64,000 bases of DNA, from NCBI GenBank assembly GCA_021802425.1, contig JAJZXJ010000006.1, forward strand, positions 1 through 64,000. Reading direction: 5' to 3'. The DNA is from Acidulodesulfobacterium sp021802425. GTDB taxonomy: Bacteria; SZUA-79; Acidulodesulfobacterales; Acidulodesulfobacteraceae. Shown here in pieces: positions 7,200 through 14,517 of this stretch. The notes beneath the pieces are model-generated. The model had not been told where the DNA came from, did not search any database, and saw only the letters and a list, made by a program, of their open reading frames with translations. Position numbers and translations under genes: made by a program. Positions within the stretch are counted from its first letter, which is position 1, and each line of letters opens with the position of its first letter.

Positions 7200-7646
7200 T
7201 TACGCATGCTCAAGCAAATCGTGTTCGTTCTCGTCATGCTCCGGCGTTTCCACCCTGCCTATCGGACCCTTGCCCGCCTTTCTTGCCTTGTAATCCTCCA
7301 CGGCAAGATGAAGCGCGTCCGCGGCAAGATTTGAGCAATGCATTTTAACGGGGGGAAGCCCGTCTAAAGCCTCGGCAACAACCTCGTTAGATACCCTTTC
7401 CGCCTCTTCGAGCGTCTTTCCTTTTACAAGTTCGGTTACCATTGAACTTGTTGCGATAGCCGCTCCGCAGCCGAATGTTTTAAATTTTATATCGTCGATT
7501 TTATCGTCTTTAACCTTGATATATATTTTCATTATATCGCCGCAGGTCGGATTGCCGAGTTCCCCTACCCCGTCCGCATTTTCGATTTCTCCCACATTTC
7601 TTGGATTTTGAAAGTGATCCATAACTTTTTCCGAATATACCGGCAT
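7200..7646 (-). CDS. iscU: IscU/NifU-type iron-sulfur cluster scaffold
   Basis: At 148 residues it is a single-domain scaffold. The three ligand cysteines are present in NPTCGD, FGCGAAIA and KMHCSNLA, and D39-equivalent follows the first. IscU assembles [2Fe-2S] and [4Fe-4S] clusters from iron and persulfide sulfur and passes them to apo-proteins. The tail after about residue 128 is acidic and His-rich (PEHDENEHDLLEHA), an extension not needed for the fold. A GGAGGT ribosome site supports the start. Its partner upstream is the altered desulfurase homologue. Confidence 0.93.
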   Translation of the reverse strand: MPVYSEKVMDHFQNPRNVGEIENADGVGELGNPTCGDIMKIYIKVKDDKIDDIKFKTFGCGAAIATSSMVTELVKGKTLEEAERVSNEVVAEALDGLPPVKMHCSNLAADALHLAVEDYKARKAGKGPIGRVETPEHDENEHDLLEHA

Positions 7647-7676
7647 AATGTTACCTCCGTATTTTTATTATTAAAT

Positions 7677-8873
7677 TTATACTTTATTTCTTTTTTTAAC
7701 CTCTTCGTAAAGGGGCGACATTTCCCTTAATTTATTTACCACCCCGGGAAGTTCTTTTACAAAATAAGCGGCGTCTTCCAGCGAATTGTCCTCGCCCAAA
7801 GAAATAAGCAGCGAGCCCTGCGCGAGCGCAGGGTCAACCCCTATCGCGCTTAACACATGGGACGACTTTAAAATTTTGGATGTGCAGGCTGAACCGCTTG
7901 CCACCATAATTCCGTTATTGTTCAGCCACATCAGCATTGATTCGCCCTCGATATATTTAACCACAAAGTTTAAATTGTTAGGGAGTCTTTTTTCGGGATG
8001 CCCGTTAAGATACACCTCGTCTAAGGAGCCCAATACCCCGCTTACTATATCTTTTTGAATAGGTAAAAGATGCGCCGTCCTGTCCTTTAACTCTTTTTTT
8101 GCCAGTTCGCATGCAACACCTGCGCCCGCAATGGCAGGAACATTCTCCGTACCCGCCCTTCTTCCGAACTCCTGAATGCCGCCGTCTATTAAAGGCATTA
8201 TCCTGATTCCCTTTTTAAGGTAGAAAAGCCCCGTTCCCTTCGGACCGTAAAATCTGTGAGGAGCGGCCGAAAGCATGTCAATGCCCAATTCTTTGACATC
8301 GGTGGAGGTAAAGCCGCATGAAGTATTTGCGTCGGTGTGCATATACGCACCCGAGTTTTCATGAACTATTTTGGAAATTTCTTTAATATCCTGAATAGTG
8401 CCGATTTCATTTGACGCATGAGTTATACTGACAAGAATCGTATCCTTTCTTAAGGCGTTTTTGACATCCTGAGGGTCAACCGAACCGTATTTATCGACAG
8501 GGATTTCGCTGACCTCGAAGCCGAGTTTTGCCAAAGCCTTAACGGCATTCAACACGCTAAAATGCTCGATTTTAGAAACGATTATATGTTTTCCTTTATC
8601 CATTCTGGCAAAAGCCGTTCCTTTGATTGCAAGATTATTGGATTCGGAACCGCTCCCCGTAAATATCACCTCGTTACCCGCCGCATTTAAAAGCTCCGCC
8701 GCTTGAAGCCTTGCCTTGTTCAACGCCTCTCTCGGCTCGTCTCCCAGCGTGTGAATGCTCTGCGGGTTGCCGTATTCCTGCATAAAAAAGGGCTCCATCG
8801 CCTCTTTTACCTCCGGTCTCATCTTAGTTGCCGCAAAATGGTCAAAATTTATTATCTTCACTTTTGCCTCCAA
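7677..8873 (-). CDS. nifS: NifS/IscS-like cysteine desulfurase homologue lacking the PLP lysine
   Basis: The 398-residue fold type I protein aligns with IscS along its whole length: H104 in KIEHFSVLN, D181 in HTDAN, and active cysteine C330 in ASGSACTS on the mobile loop. The Schiff-base position differs. IscS has SGHKIYGPKG, while this protein has APHRFYGPKG, so lysine is R207 (codon AGA). The glutamine near D180 of IscS is T184, and the substrate-binding arginine of RFSLG is L356 (LLISLG). Normal desulfurase chemistry is therefore doubtful. Archaeoglobus fulgidus IscS is a known case lacking the lysine. It heads the operon with iscU and tusA, behind an IscR-like box. Confidence 0.88.
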   Translation of the reverse strand: MEAKVKIINFDHFAATKMRPEVKEAMEPFFMQEYGNPQSIHTLGDEPREALNKARLQAAELLNAAGNEVIFTGSGSESNNLAIKGTAFARMDKGKHIIVSKIEHFSVLNAVKALAKLGFEVSEIPVDKYGSVDPQDVKNALRKDTILVSITHASNEIGTIQDIKEISKIVHENSGAYMHTDANTSCGFTSTDVKELGIDMLSAAPHRFYGPKGTGLFYLKKGIRIMPLIDGGIQEFGRRAGTENVPAIAGAGVACELAKKELKDRTAHLLPIQKDIVSGVLGSLDEVYLNGHPEKRLPNNLNFVVKYIEGESMLMWLNNNGIMVASGSACTSKILKSSHVLSAIGVDPALAQGSLLISLGEDNSLEDAAYFVKELPGVVNKLREMSPLYEEVKKRNKV

Positions 8874-8955
8874 ATCTAATCTAAAATAAATATTATATAT
8901 AATATATAAAAATTAGTTTCCCTTTCTTTCCTAGTTGAATAATTTACTTTCTTTA

Positions 8956-8984
8956 AGTAAAACATACTTTACTAAATTAGTCAA
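8956..8984 (-). promoter_or_regulatory. nifS-iscU-tusA promoter
   Basis: On the minus strand TTGACT (8984-8979) is followed after 17 bases by TTTACT (8961-8956). The start codon is about 85 bases further on. The -35 box lies inside the IscR-like palindrome. Confidence 0.5.
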
Positions 8985-8988
8985 GTAT
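8964..8988 (-). promoter_or_regulatory. IscR/Rrf2-type operator
   Basis: The 25-base site reads ATACTTGACTAA then TTTAGTAAAGTAT on the minus strand. Against the E. coli IscR type 1 consensus (ATASYYGACTR...YAGTCRRSTAT) I count one mismatch, C to A in the right half. It overlaps the -35 box of nifS, as IscR sites do at isc promoters. No IscR gene is in the window. Confidence 0.68.
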
Positions 8989-9027
8989 TATTGCAAAAAA
9001 TTTTCCATTAAAAAAAGGGGTTAAAAT

Positions 9028-9064
9028 AAAAAAGGGGTCTGATTTGAAATCAGACCCCTTTTTT
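9028..9064. terminator. perfect palindrome, bidirectional terminator-like, shared with in-gene copies
   Basis: The 18-bp arms read AAAAAAGGGGTCTGATTT on the left and its exact complement after a single central G. GC-rich stem, A-run before and T-run after fit a rho-independent terminator on either strand. It starts 18 bases after the stop of the small cytochrome gene. The same core occurs twice inside the coding sequence at 10968-12779. Confidence 0.8.
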
Positions 9065-9081
9065 CTAGACAAAAATGATAC

Positions 9082-9471
9082 CTACTTTAATGAGTCTAAA
9101 TAGGACGCAAGCTCAAAAAGCTCTTTTTTGGAAAGCATTTTGTGGTCAGGCATAATAGCCATATATGTTTTGCCGTTTATTTTCACCATAGAACCTGGTT
9201 TAAAATGCTTTGCGGGCGTCGCAATTTGAACCTCAAGCCATTTAATAGAATGTTTAAGCGCGCCTTCTTTCGAAAGGTCGGGACCGACATTGCCGCCTTT
9301 GCCGTTTATCGCGTGGCAGGCAAAACAATCGATACCGTTTTTATGGGAATGAATGAGTTCGGCTCCAAGCTGCGCGGCCGATAACTTAACAGGAGCAGTA
9401 ATTGCGTGAACGACAATATAGCCTAAGACAATAACAAGAACGATAAAAATAATCGTAAAACCCTTTTTCAT
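9082..9471 (-). CDS. small membrane-anchored monoheme c-type cytochrome
   Basis: The 129-residue protein opens with one hydrophobic segment (residues 4-24) that could be a signal peptide or a retained anchor. The heme site CFACH is at 49-53, followed by GKGGNVGPDLS, a usual class I cytochrome c sequence. M95 or M107 (in AIMPDHKML) may be the second heme ligand. It ends with the expected helix ELASYLDSL. It probably shuttles electrons in the periplasm. It is a single gene between apt and the palindromic terminator. Whether it works with the Cyc2-like protein is unknown. Confidence 0.88.
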   Translation of the reverse strand: MKKGFTIIFIVLVIVLGYIVVHAITAPVKLSAAQLGAELIHSHKNGIDCFACHAINGKGGNVGPDLSKEGALKHSIKWLEVQIATPAKHFKPGSMVKINGKTYMAIMPDHKMLSKKELFELASYLDSLK

Positions 9472-9510
9472 AAACCCCCCTTATATAATAGTGATTTTAT
9501 TTATACATCG

Positions 9511-10059
9511 TTAATAATCAAATTTCATCAAAGAATTAATAGTATATTGCTTCAATTTTTCTCTTCCGTTTAAAAACGAAAGCTCGGCTAAAAACGCCGC
9601 ATCCGCCACTTCCGCTCCGAACTCTTTCACAAGGTTAATTGCGGCAAGAGCCGTACCGCCGGTTGCTAAAACATCGTCGGCGATAATTACCCTGTCCCCT
9701 TTTTTTAATGCGTCTTTATGAATTTCAAGCGTCGCGCTTCCGTATTCTAAGTCGTAGCATAAAGAATTGCACTCGTACGGGAGTTTGCCCGGCTTCCTGA
9801 CAATTATTACTCCTGCTCCAAGCCTGTAAGCAAGCGCGGAACCCACCACAAAACCCCTCGCCTCTATGCAAACGACATAATCTATCTTTTCGTTCAGATA
9901 TTTGTTTGCAAGACTATCGATGGAAAATGCAAAAGCCTTGGGACTTGCAAGGAGGGGCGTTATGTCTTTAAAATTAATCCCTTTCTTGGGAAAATCCGGA
10001 ATCTCCCTGACAAAGCCCTTTAAATCGTCGATTGAATTGACTAAATTTAACTTATCCAT
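9511..10059 (-). CDS. apt: adenine phosphoribosyltransferase
   Basis: At 182 residues it has the usual Apt length. IPDFPKKGINFKDITPLL, EARGFVVGSALAYRLGAG and RKPGKLPYE are family hallmarks, and VIIADDVLATGGTA is the PRPP-binding loop. It salvages adenine to AMP with PRPP in the cytoplasm. The end of the protein (FLNGREKLKQYTINSL) is typical. On the minus strand a TATAAT box (10070-10065) ends only 5 bases before the ATG, and no ribosome site is visible, so the mRNA may be leaderless. Confidence 0.96.
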   Translation of the reverse strand: MDKLNLVNSIDDLKGFVREIPDFPKKGINFKDITPLLASPKAFAFSIDSLANKYLNEKIDYVVCIEARGFVVGSALAYRLGAGVIIVRKPGKLPYECNSLCYDLEYGSATLEIHKDALKKGDRVIIADDVLATGGTALAAINLVKEFGAEVADAAFLAELSFLNGREKLKQYTINSLMKFDY

Positions 10060-10163
10060 GTTTTATTATACCCCGACTTAAAAAAACTAAATTATTATAC
10101 AATATCGTAAAATGAAATTCAAATATAAAAAATATATACCCATGTATTTACGAGGCAGAGGTT

Positions 10164-10940
10164 TTATTTATAAAACCCGAGCCTGAGCCTTATTACAGCG
10201 AAAAAAGCCTCAAAAATAATGCCGTTTGACATCTTGGATTTACCCTTAGTTCTTTCGTAAAATATTATAGGGTATTCCCCGAGGATGCAGCCTGCCTTTT
10301 TCATCCTGTATTTCATTTCGATTTGAAAGGCATATCCCCTCGAGCCGATGCCGTCTAAATTTACCTTTTTAAGGCAGTTTACATCGTACATATTGAAGCC
10401 GCCCGTCAAATCGCTGATTTTAACTCCCGTAACCAATTTGGCATAAATATTTGCAAAATAGGAAATCAAAAGCCTTTTCATACTCCAGTTTATTATTCTT
10501 ATCCCGCCGTTATATCTTGAACCGACAATCATTCCGCACTTTTTATTATTCATAAGATTAATAAAACCGGCAATTTCATCCGGATTATGAGAAAAATCGC
10601 AATCCATCGTAATAACATAATCGAAGCCCCCGTCTATGGCAAACTTAAATGCCGCAACATAAGCCGTCCCAAGACCCAATTTCTTTTCCCTTGAAATAAG
10701 AAACAGATTCCCTCCCCTGACCCCCCCCTCGTGCTGAGGGAAACGCTTTTGGTTGCCGAAGGTAAACCCCTTTATGATTTCCTGAGTTCCGTCCCGCGAA
10801 TTATCGTCTATTATTACAAGGCTAATCGTAACATTCAGCCCCCTGACCGCTTCATTCTCATTTAGATTTAGAACGGATTCTATCATCCTTCCCACATTTT
10901 CTCTTTCGTTATATGTCGGTATTGCCACAAGTATTTTCAT
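10164..10940 (-). CDS. family 2 glycosyltransferase, dolichol/polyprenol-phosphate mannosyltransferase type
   Basis: The 258-residue enzyme has the DPM1-like GT2 core: IPTYNERENV at the N-terminus, IIDDNSRDGT, the DXD-type TMDCDFSHNP, and DLTGGFNMY and GYAFQIEMKYR later on. It probably loads a sugar from a nucleotide donor onto polyprenyl phosphate, to be used by the membrane transferase encoded next to it. Between IIKGF and NLFLISREKKLGLGTAY there is an extra stretch, residues about 59-79 (including FPQHEGGVRGG), absent from the usual family. It is encoded by a very GC-rich sequence that shares a 17-mer with 29240-29256. Confidence 0.88.
   Translation of the reverse strand: MKILVAIPTYNERENVGRMIESVLNLNENEAVRGLNVTISLVIIDDNSRDGTQEIIKGFTFGNQKRFPQHEGGVRGGNLFLISREKKLGLGTAYVAAFKFAIDGGFDYVITMDCDFSHNPDEIAGFINLMNNKKCGMIVGSRYNGGIRIINWSMKRLLISYFANIYAKLVTGVKISDLTGGFNMYDVNCLKKVNLDGIGSRGYAFQIEMKYRMKKAGCILGEYPIIFYERTKGKSKMSNGIIFEAFFAVIRLRLGFYK
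10710..10726. repeat. GC-rich 17-mer repeat inside the GT2 gene
   Basis: CCCTCCCCTGACCCCCC is identical to 29240-29256 and stands out in AT-rich DNA. Here it is translated as part of an apparent insertion in the glycosyltransferase. Confidence 0.6.
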
Positions 10941-10967
10941 ATCCTTAATTTAAATTTAAGATTAAGA

Positions 10968-12779
10968 TTAAAACATCCTTTTTTTAATATGCCTTATAGC
11001 CCTTTTTGCGTTAAAATCTTTCATTAAATACAGATAATAAACCCTAACCGGTCTAAATTTGATGTATATATCCAGCCTGCCGATTTTTTTTATAGATTTA
11101 AAATCCTTCTTATATGTCCGCATCGGATTTATCATATATTTATTATCCATTATAAAGATGGCATTCTTTCCGTTTATTTTGTTTAAATTTTGCCACAGGT
11201 CGTATTGATTTAAAAACCCCGATATATTATAAATATTCACCGCCGGTTTATAGCCCCCGTAATATACAAGTTCATCCGCAATAGCATAATGATGCGTTAA
11301 AACAAAAAGCGGATGATAAGCCGCCTCATATCCTTTATAAACAATACCGATATACCTTGCCCCTTTCCCCCACCCAAAAAGGTCGTTTGTTATGTCGGCC
11401 GTTTTGGGTTTTCCGGGTATATGGGGAATTAATGAAAATATCCAGCGTCTTTTAAGGTTTTTTTCCTTATCGATATACCTTATTATTTTTCCTATCGGTA
11501 TCGAATTATAGTATATCTGGTTGTATAATACAAAACTTAAGAAAAAACCGGAAAATATCGCAAAATACACATATGATTTGGCGGCCTTCAATTTTAATTT
11601 TTCCCACGGTTTCATTTGGCTTCCGCTTTTACTTATCCTATCCGCAACATACCCCATAATGGGAAACGCGGACATATAACCTATATCCGGCCAGTGAACT
11701 AGTATTCTATGGGAATATCCGTTTATAATAAAAAAAACCAGAACAGGAAGCGATAAGCAGACGGAATATAAAAAACCATCGGCAATATCCGCATAGGATT
11801 CTGCCTTCAGGTTATCAATAAAGGGGTCTGATTTGAAATCAGACCCCTTTATATTCCTGCCGAACCATTGCGAAATAAATTTTAGGGAATAAACGAATGT
11901 CCCGATTAAAAACAAATAGATGAACGGCGTAACCACTAAAAATTGCCCCAGCCACCCCTGCATAAATAAAGATATTCCGGGTTTCGGGTGCGAAAACCCG
12001 TGCGAGAGCTGAAATTTAAAGGACATAAAATTATGGACAAGATTCCAATAGATTACGGGCGAAAAAACAAGAAGGGCGGCGGCAAGAGCCAGATACGGAT
12101 AAAAAGTTTTTAAAACGGCTCTATTTTTTTTAGAAACTAATAAATATAATAGAACGGAAGGCGGAATTAAAGCGGCGGTATATTTGCTTAAAAATGCAAG
12201 ACCTAAAAACAAACCGGTAAGCATCCATAAAATCAGGTTATTACGAAAAAAGAGGTCTGATTTGAAATCAGACCTCTTTTTTACATTATTCGAGCTGCCT
12301 TTAACGGCTTTATAAAATAATATCAGGAAACACAGGTAGAAAAACAGCAGGGATGCGTCGGGCAGCATCATAACTGATAGGGCGGTGCTAAATATTACCG
12401 CCGATAAAAAAAACAAAAAGGCAAAAAAAGACGCCCTTTTATTTTTAAAGAGCAAGTGCGATAGGTGGTATATTAAAAAGCCGTCGAAAAACGAAAAAAT
12501 AACCGCGCCAAGCCTGACATTAAGCTCGCTTTTTCCAAAAAGCCCCGTAAAAAAATAAATAACATAGCCGACGAACGGGGCGTCGTCAAGATAACCCGGG
12601 GACGGTTTCAGCGACCAAACGAAATAGTGGGCTTCGTCATTGCCTAAGTTTAAAGTGGAGGCAAGGTGCAGATGAACGATAAATGCAAGTATAGATAATA
12701 AAACTAAATAAAATTCGTACCTGTACCTGTCGTAATATGTATTAAAATAATCCAAAATTTTGTCTATTGCGCTTTCCAA
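10968..12779 (-). CDS. ArnT/PMT-like membrane glycosyltransferase carrying two in-frame palindrome insertions
   Basis: The 603-residue protein has about ten or more membrane segments. It also carries the first-loop signature of the ArnT/PMT (GT39/GT83) group: LGNDEAHYFVW with its acidic residue, then GYLDDAPFVGY. Such enzymes move a sugar from polyprenyl phosphate to a lipid or protein on the periplasmic side, and the adjacent GT2 could make that donor. Two loops contain almost the same peptide, KKRSDFKSDLFF (about 167-178) and IKGSDFKSDPF (about 310-320), each encoded by a near-perfect palindrome and absent from related proteins as far as I recall. The start overlaps the previous gene by 38 bases. 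Confidence 0.85.
   Translation of the reverse strand: MESAIDKILDYFNTYYDRYRYEFYLVLLSILAFIVHLHLASTLNLGNDEAHYFVWSLKPSPGYLDDAPFVGYVIYFFTGLFGKSELNVRLGAVIFSFFDGFLIYHLSHLLFKNKRASFFAFLFFLSAVIFSTALSVMMLPDASLLFFYLCFLILFYKAVKGSSNNVKKRSDFKSDLFFRNNLILWMLTGLFLGLAFLSKYTAALIPPSVLLYLLVSKKNRAVLKTFYPYLALAAALLVFSPVIYWNLVHNFMSFKFQLSHGFSHPKPGISLFMQGWLGQFLVVTPFIYLFLIGTFVYSLKFISQWFGRNIKGSDFKSDPFIDNLKAESYADIADGFLYSVCLSLPVLVFFIINGYSHRILVHWPDIGYMSAFPIMGYVADRISKSGSQMKPWEKLKLKAAKSYVYFAIFSGFFLSFVLYNQIYYNSIPIGKIIRYIDKEKNLKRRWIFSLIPHIPGKPKTADITNDLFGWGKGARYIGIVYKGYEAAYHPLFVLTHHYAIADELVYYGGYKPAVNIYNISGFLNQYDLWQNLNKINGKNAIFIMDNKYMINPMRTYKKDFKSIKKIGRLDIYIKFRPVRVYYLYLMKDFNAKRAIRHIKKRMF
11818..11852. repeat. palindromic element, in-frame copy 1
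   Basis: 17-bp arms around a central G at 11835; the core is AAAGGGGTCTGATTT and its complement. It is translated on the minus strand as KGSDFKSDPF in the glycosyltransferase. The core is identical to the intergenic copy at 9028-9064. Confidence 0.88.
12246..12282. repeat. palindromic element, in-frame copy 2
   Basis: 18-bp arms around a central G at 12264; the left arm is AAAAAAGAGGTCTGATTT. Compared with the other copies one G is an A, and the facing C is correspondingly a T, so the palindrome stays perfect. It is translated as KKRSDFKSDLFF in the same codon phase as the copy at 11818. Confidence 0.88.
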
Positions 12780-14517
12780 TGCGTAAGGCTTCCATTACAT
12801 AATTAAACCGCTCGCTTAATTCCAAAGACGCATCCACGGTTATAAAGCAAAAACCCCGGGTTTCCGTATGGTTTTTAAGTGATGATGAGTCTTGAGGCTC
12901 CGGCTCCTCAAATGCCTTTTTCTGGTTCAGATAAACCGAAACACCTGCTTCCGAATACTCTTTTTCTAATTTCCTTTCCCCGCCTCCGGTTTCCTTTTTT
13001 AAGTCCTTGACGGCATTTTTATTTGCCAAATGTTCGGCTGCCTGCCTGTCTTCAAGCCTTTTTAATATAACATGCTCTTTATCTTCATATATTTTAGAGT
13101 ATATAACGACAAAATTACAGTCTTTTTTTTCAAAATAGCTAATAAATTTTTCCCTGTGCTCTTTTTTTAAAAAGGTTGCGTCGAATATTACGCTTTTACC
13201 CTCGTTAAACCGCTGGTCCCCCTCCTGAAACATATTGTCGTAAACCGTTTCGCTTGCCTTCCTGCCGTATTTGAATATTTTATCCGTAAAACCGAACATT
13301 TCCTGTCTTAATCTATCCGACTTTATGTTTTTGGCATAAAAATAGCCTGCCAGCAAATCGGAAAGGTTAGTCTTTCCGCTGCCTGACAAACCGATATTAA
13401 GAATAACAACCGGTTTTTTAAAAAACTCGATATAAAACAGGGCTAAATTTAAATGTTTCAGTCCTCCGCATGGCCTGCCTGAAAGAAGGTCGATTTTGGT
13501 TCTTACGACAGACCTGTATGCCTTAAAAAAAGGGATTATAAAAGGTTCATATTTTTCATACTTTTCTATATCTTTTTTATAGTTAAAAAATCCCTTATAA
13601 TAATCAAAGAATTCGGCGGATTCGTAAAAAAAACCGTGAAACTCGAAATCCATAAGCAAGAATGCGGTATCTAAATATAAATCCTGATTTCTAAACTTCT
13701 CGTTAAACTCCACGCAGTCCATTAAACATACGCCTTTAATCCTTTCCCTGCCGATAACGGCAATATGCTCCATTCTTAAGTCGCCGTGAAGGTCTCTAAT
13801 GAAGCCGTTTTTGATTCTTAAATTAACAAACTCGTTAAACATTTCCGATTGCAAAAACTCATTGTAAAACTTTTCCATATAGTTCAAAATATCAAAAAAA
13901 CTTTTTATATTTACCTGTCCCTTTATATCGCCTTTAAAACTATTAAGAAGTTTCCTTACGGCTAAAAAGTTATCGTCCCAGTTCTCCTTATAAACCTCTG
14001 TTTTACCAAAACCGCTTATCCTTTTTGAAGAGTTTGCGCTTTTATGAAATAGATAAATTCTTTTGGCAACCTTTTTTAAAACATCCAATTTATTAAATTT
14101 ATAATTTTTACCGCCATTTTTATTAAACGAATCCAATATATTATTTAAAAACCTTTCGTCCGCCGCATATCTCATTCTTACAAAAACATCTTTTAAGAGC
14201 CCGCCTTGAAAGCCGATAAAATAACCGCCCCTATTTTGCCTTAATTCCTGCAAATCTATATAAATGCCTGAGCAAGCCCTTCTGTTCAAAGAAAGCTCGT
14301 GCCTTGCAAAAAATTTTCTTTTTTCTAAGGACGAATAATCGACAAATCCAAAATTAACGGTTTTTTTTTGCTTATAGACAAATTTTGGCGTTATAAAAAC
14401 GCGTGATATATGGGTTTGGATAATGCGGATTAAGTTTGAAGAGATTTTTTCGTATTTAGATATAGCGTTAATAATTTTTTGGGTTTCCTCGGTTTCCTCG
14501 GGGTTAGTTCTTAGCAT
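12742..14517 (-). CDS. fused phosphotransferase-like and P-loop kinase protein (COG2187/COG0645 type)
   Basis: The 591-residue protein joins two kinase-like halves. The N-terminal part (about 1-360) has the aminoglycoside-phosphotransferase pattern with catalytic DLHGDLRMEHI and a later DCVEF acidic motif. The C-terminal part has Walker A GLSGSGKTNLS followed by the SVIFDATFLKKEHREKF region of AAA_33 kinases. This two-domain architecture is widespread and its substrate is unknown. It follows the RpoS-like gene end to start (the two overlap by one base) and overlaps the glycosyltransferase start. No function beyond phosphoryl transfer should be assumed. Confidence 0.82.
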   Translation of the reverse strand: MLRTNPEETEETQKIINAISKYEKISSNLIRIIQTHISRVFITPKFVYKQKKTVNFGFVDYSSLEKRKFFARHELSLNRRACSGIYIDLQELRQNRGGYFIGFQGGLLKDVFVRMRYAADERFLNNILDSFNKNGGKNYKFNKLDVLKKVAKRIYLFHKSANSSKRISGFGKTEVYKENWDDNFLAVRKLLNSFKGDIKGQVNIKSFFDILNYMEKFYNEFLQSEMFNEFVNLRIKNGFIRDLHGDLRMEHIAVIGRERIKGVCLMDCVEFNEKFRNQDLYLDTAFLLMDFEFHGFFYESAEFFDYYKGFFNYKKDIEKYEKYEPFIIPFFKAYRSVVRTKIDLLSGRPCGGLKHLNLALFYIEFFKKPVVILNIGLSGSGKTNLSDLLAGYFYAKNIKSDRLRQEMFGFTDKIFKYGRKASETVYDNMFQEGDQRFNEGKSVIFDATFLKKEHREKFISYFEKKDCNFVVIYSKIYEDKEHVILKRLEDRQAAEHLANKNAVKDLKKETGGGERKLEKEYSEAGVSVYLNQKKAFEEPEPQDSSSLKNHTETRGFCFITVDASLELSERFNYVMEALRIGKRNRQNFGLF

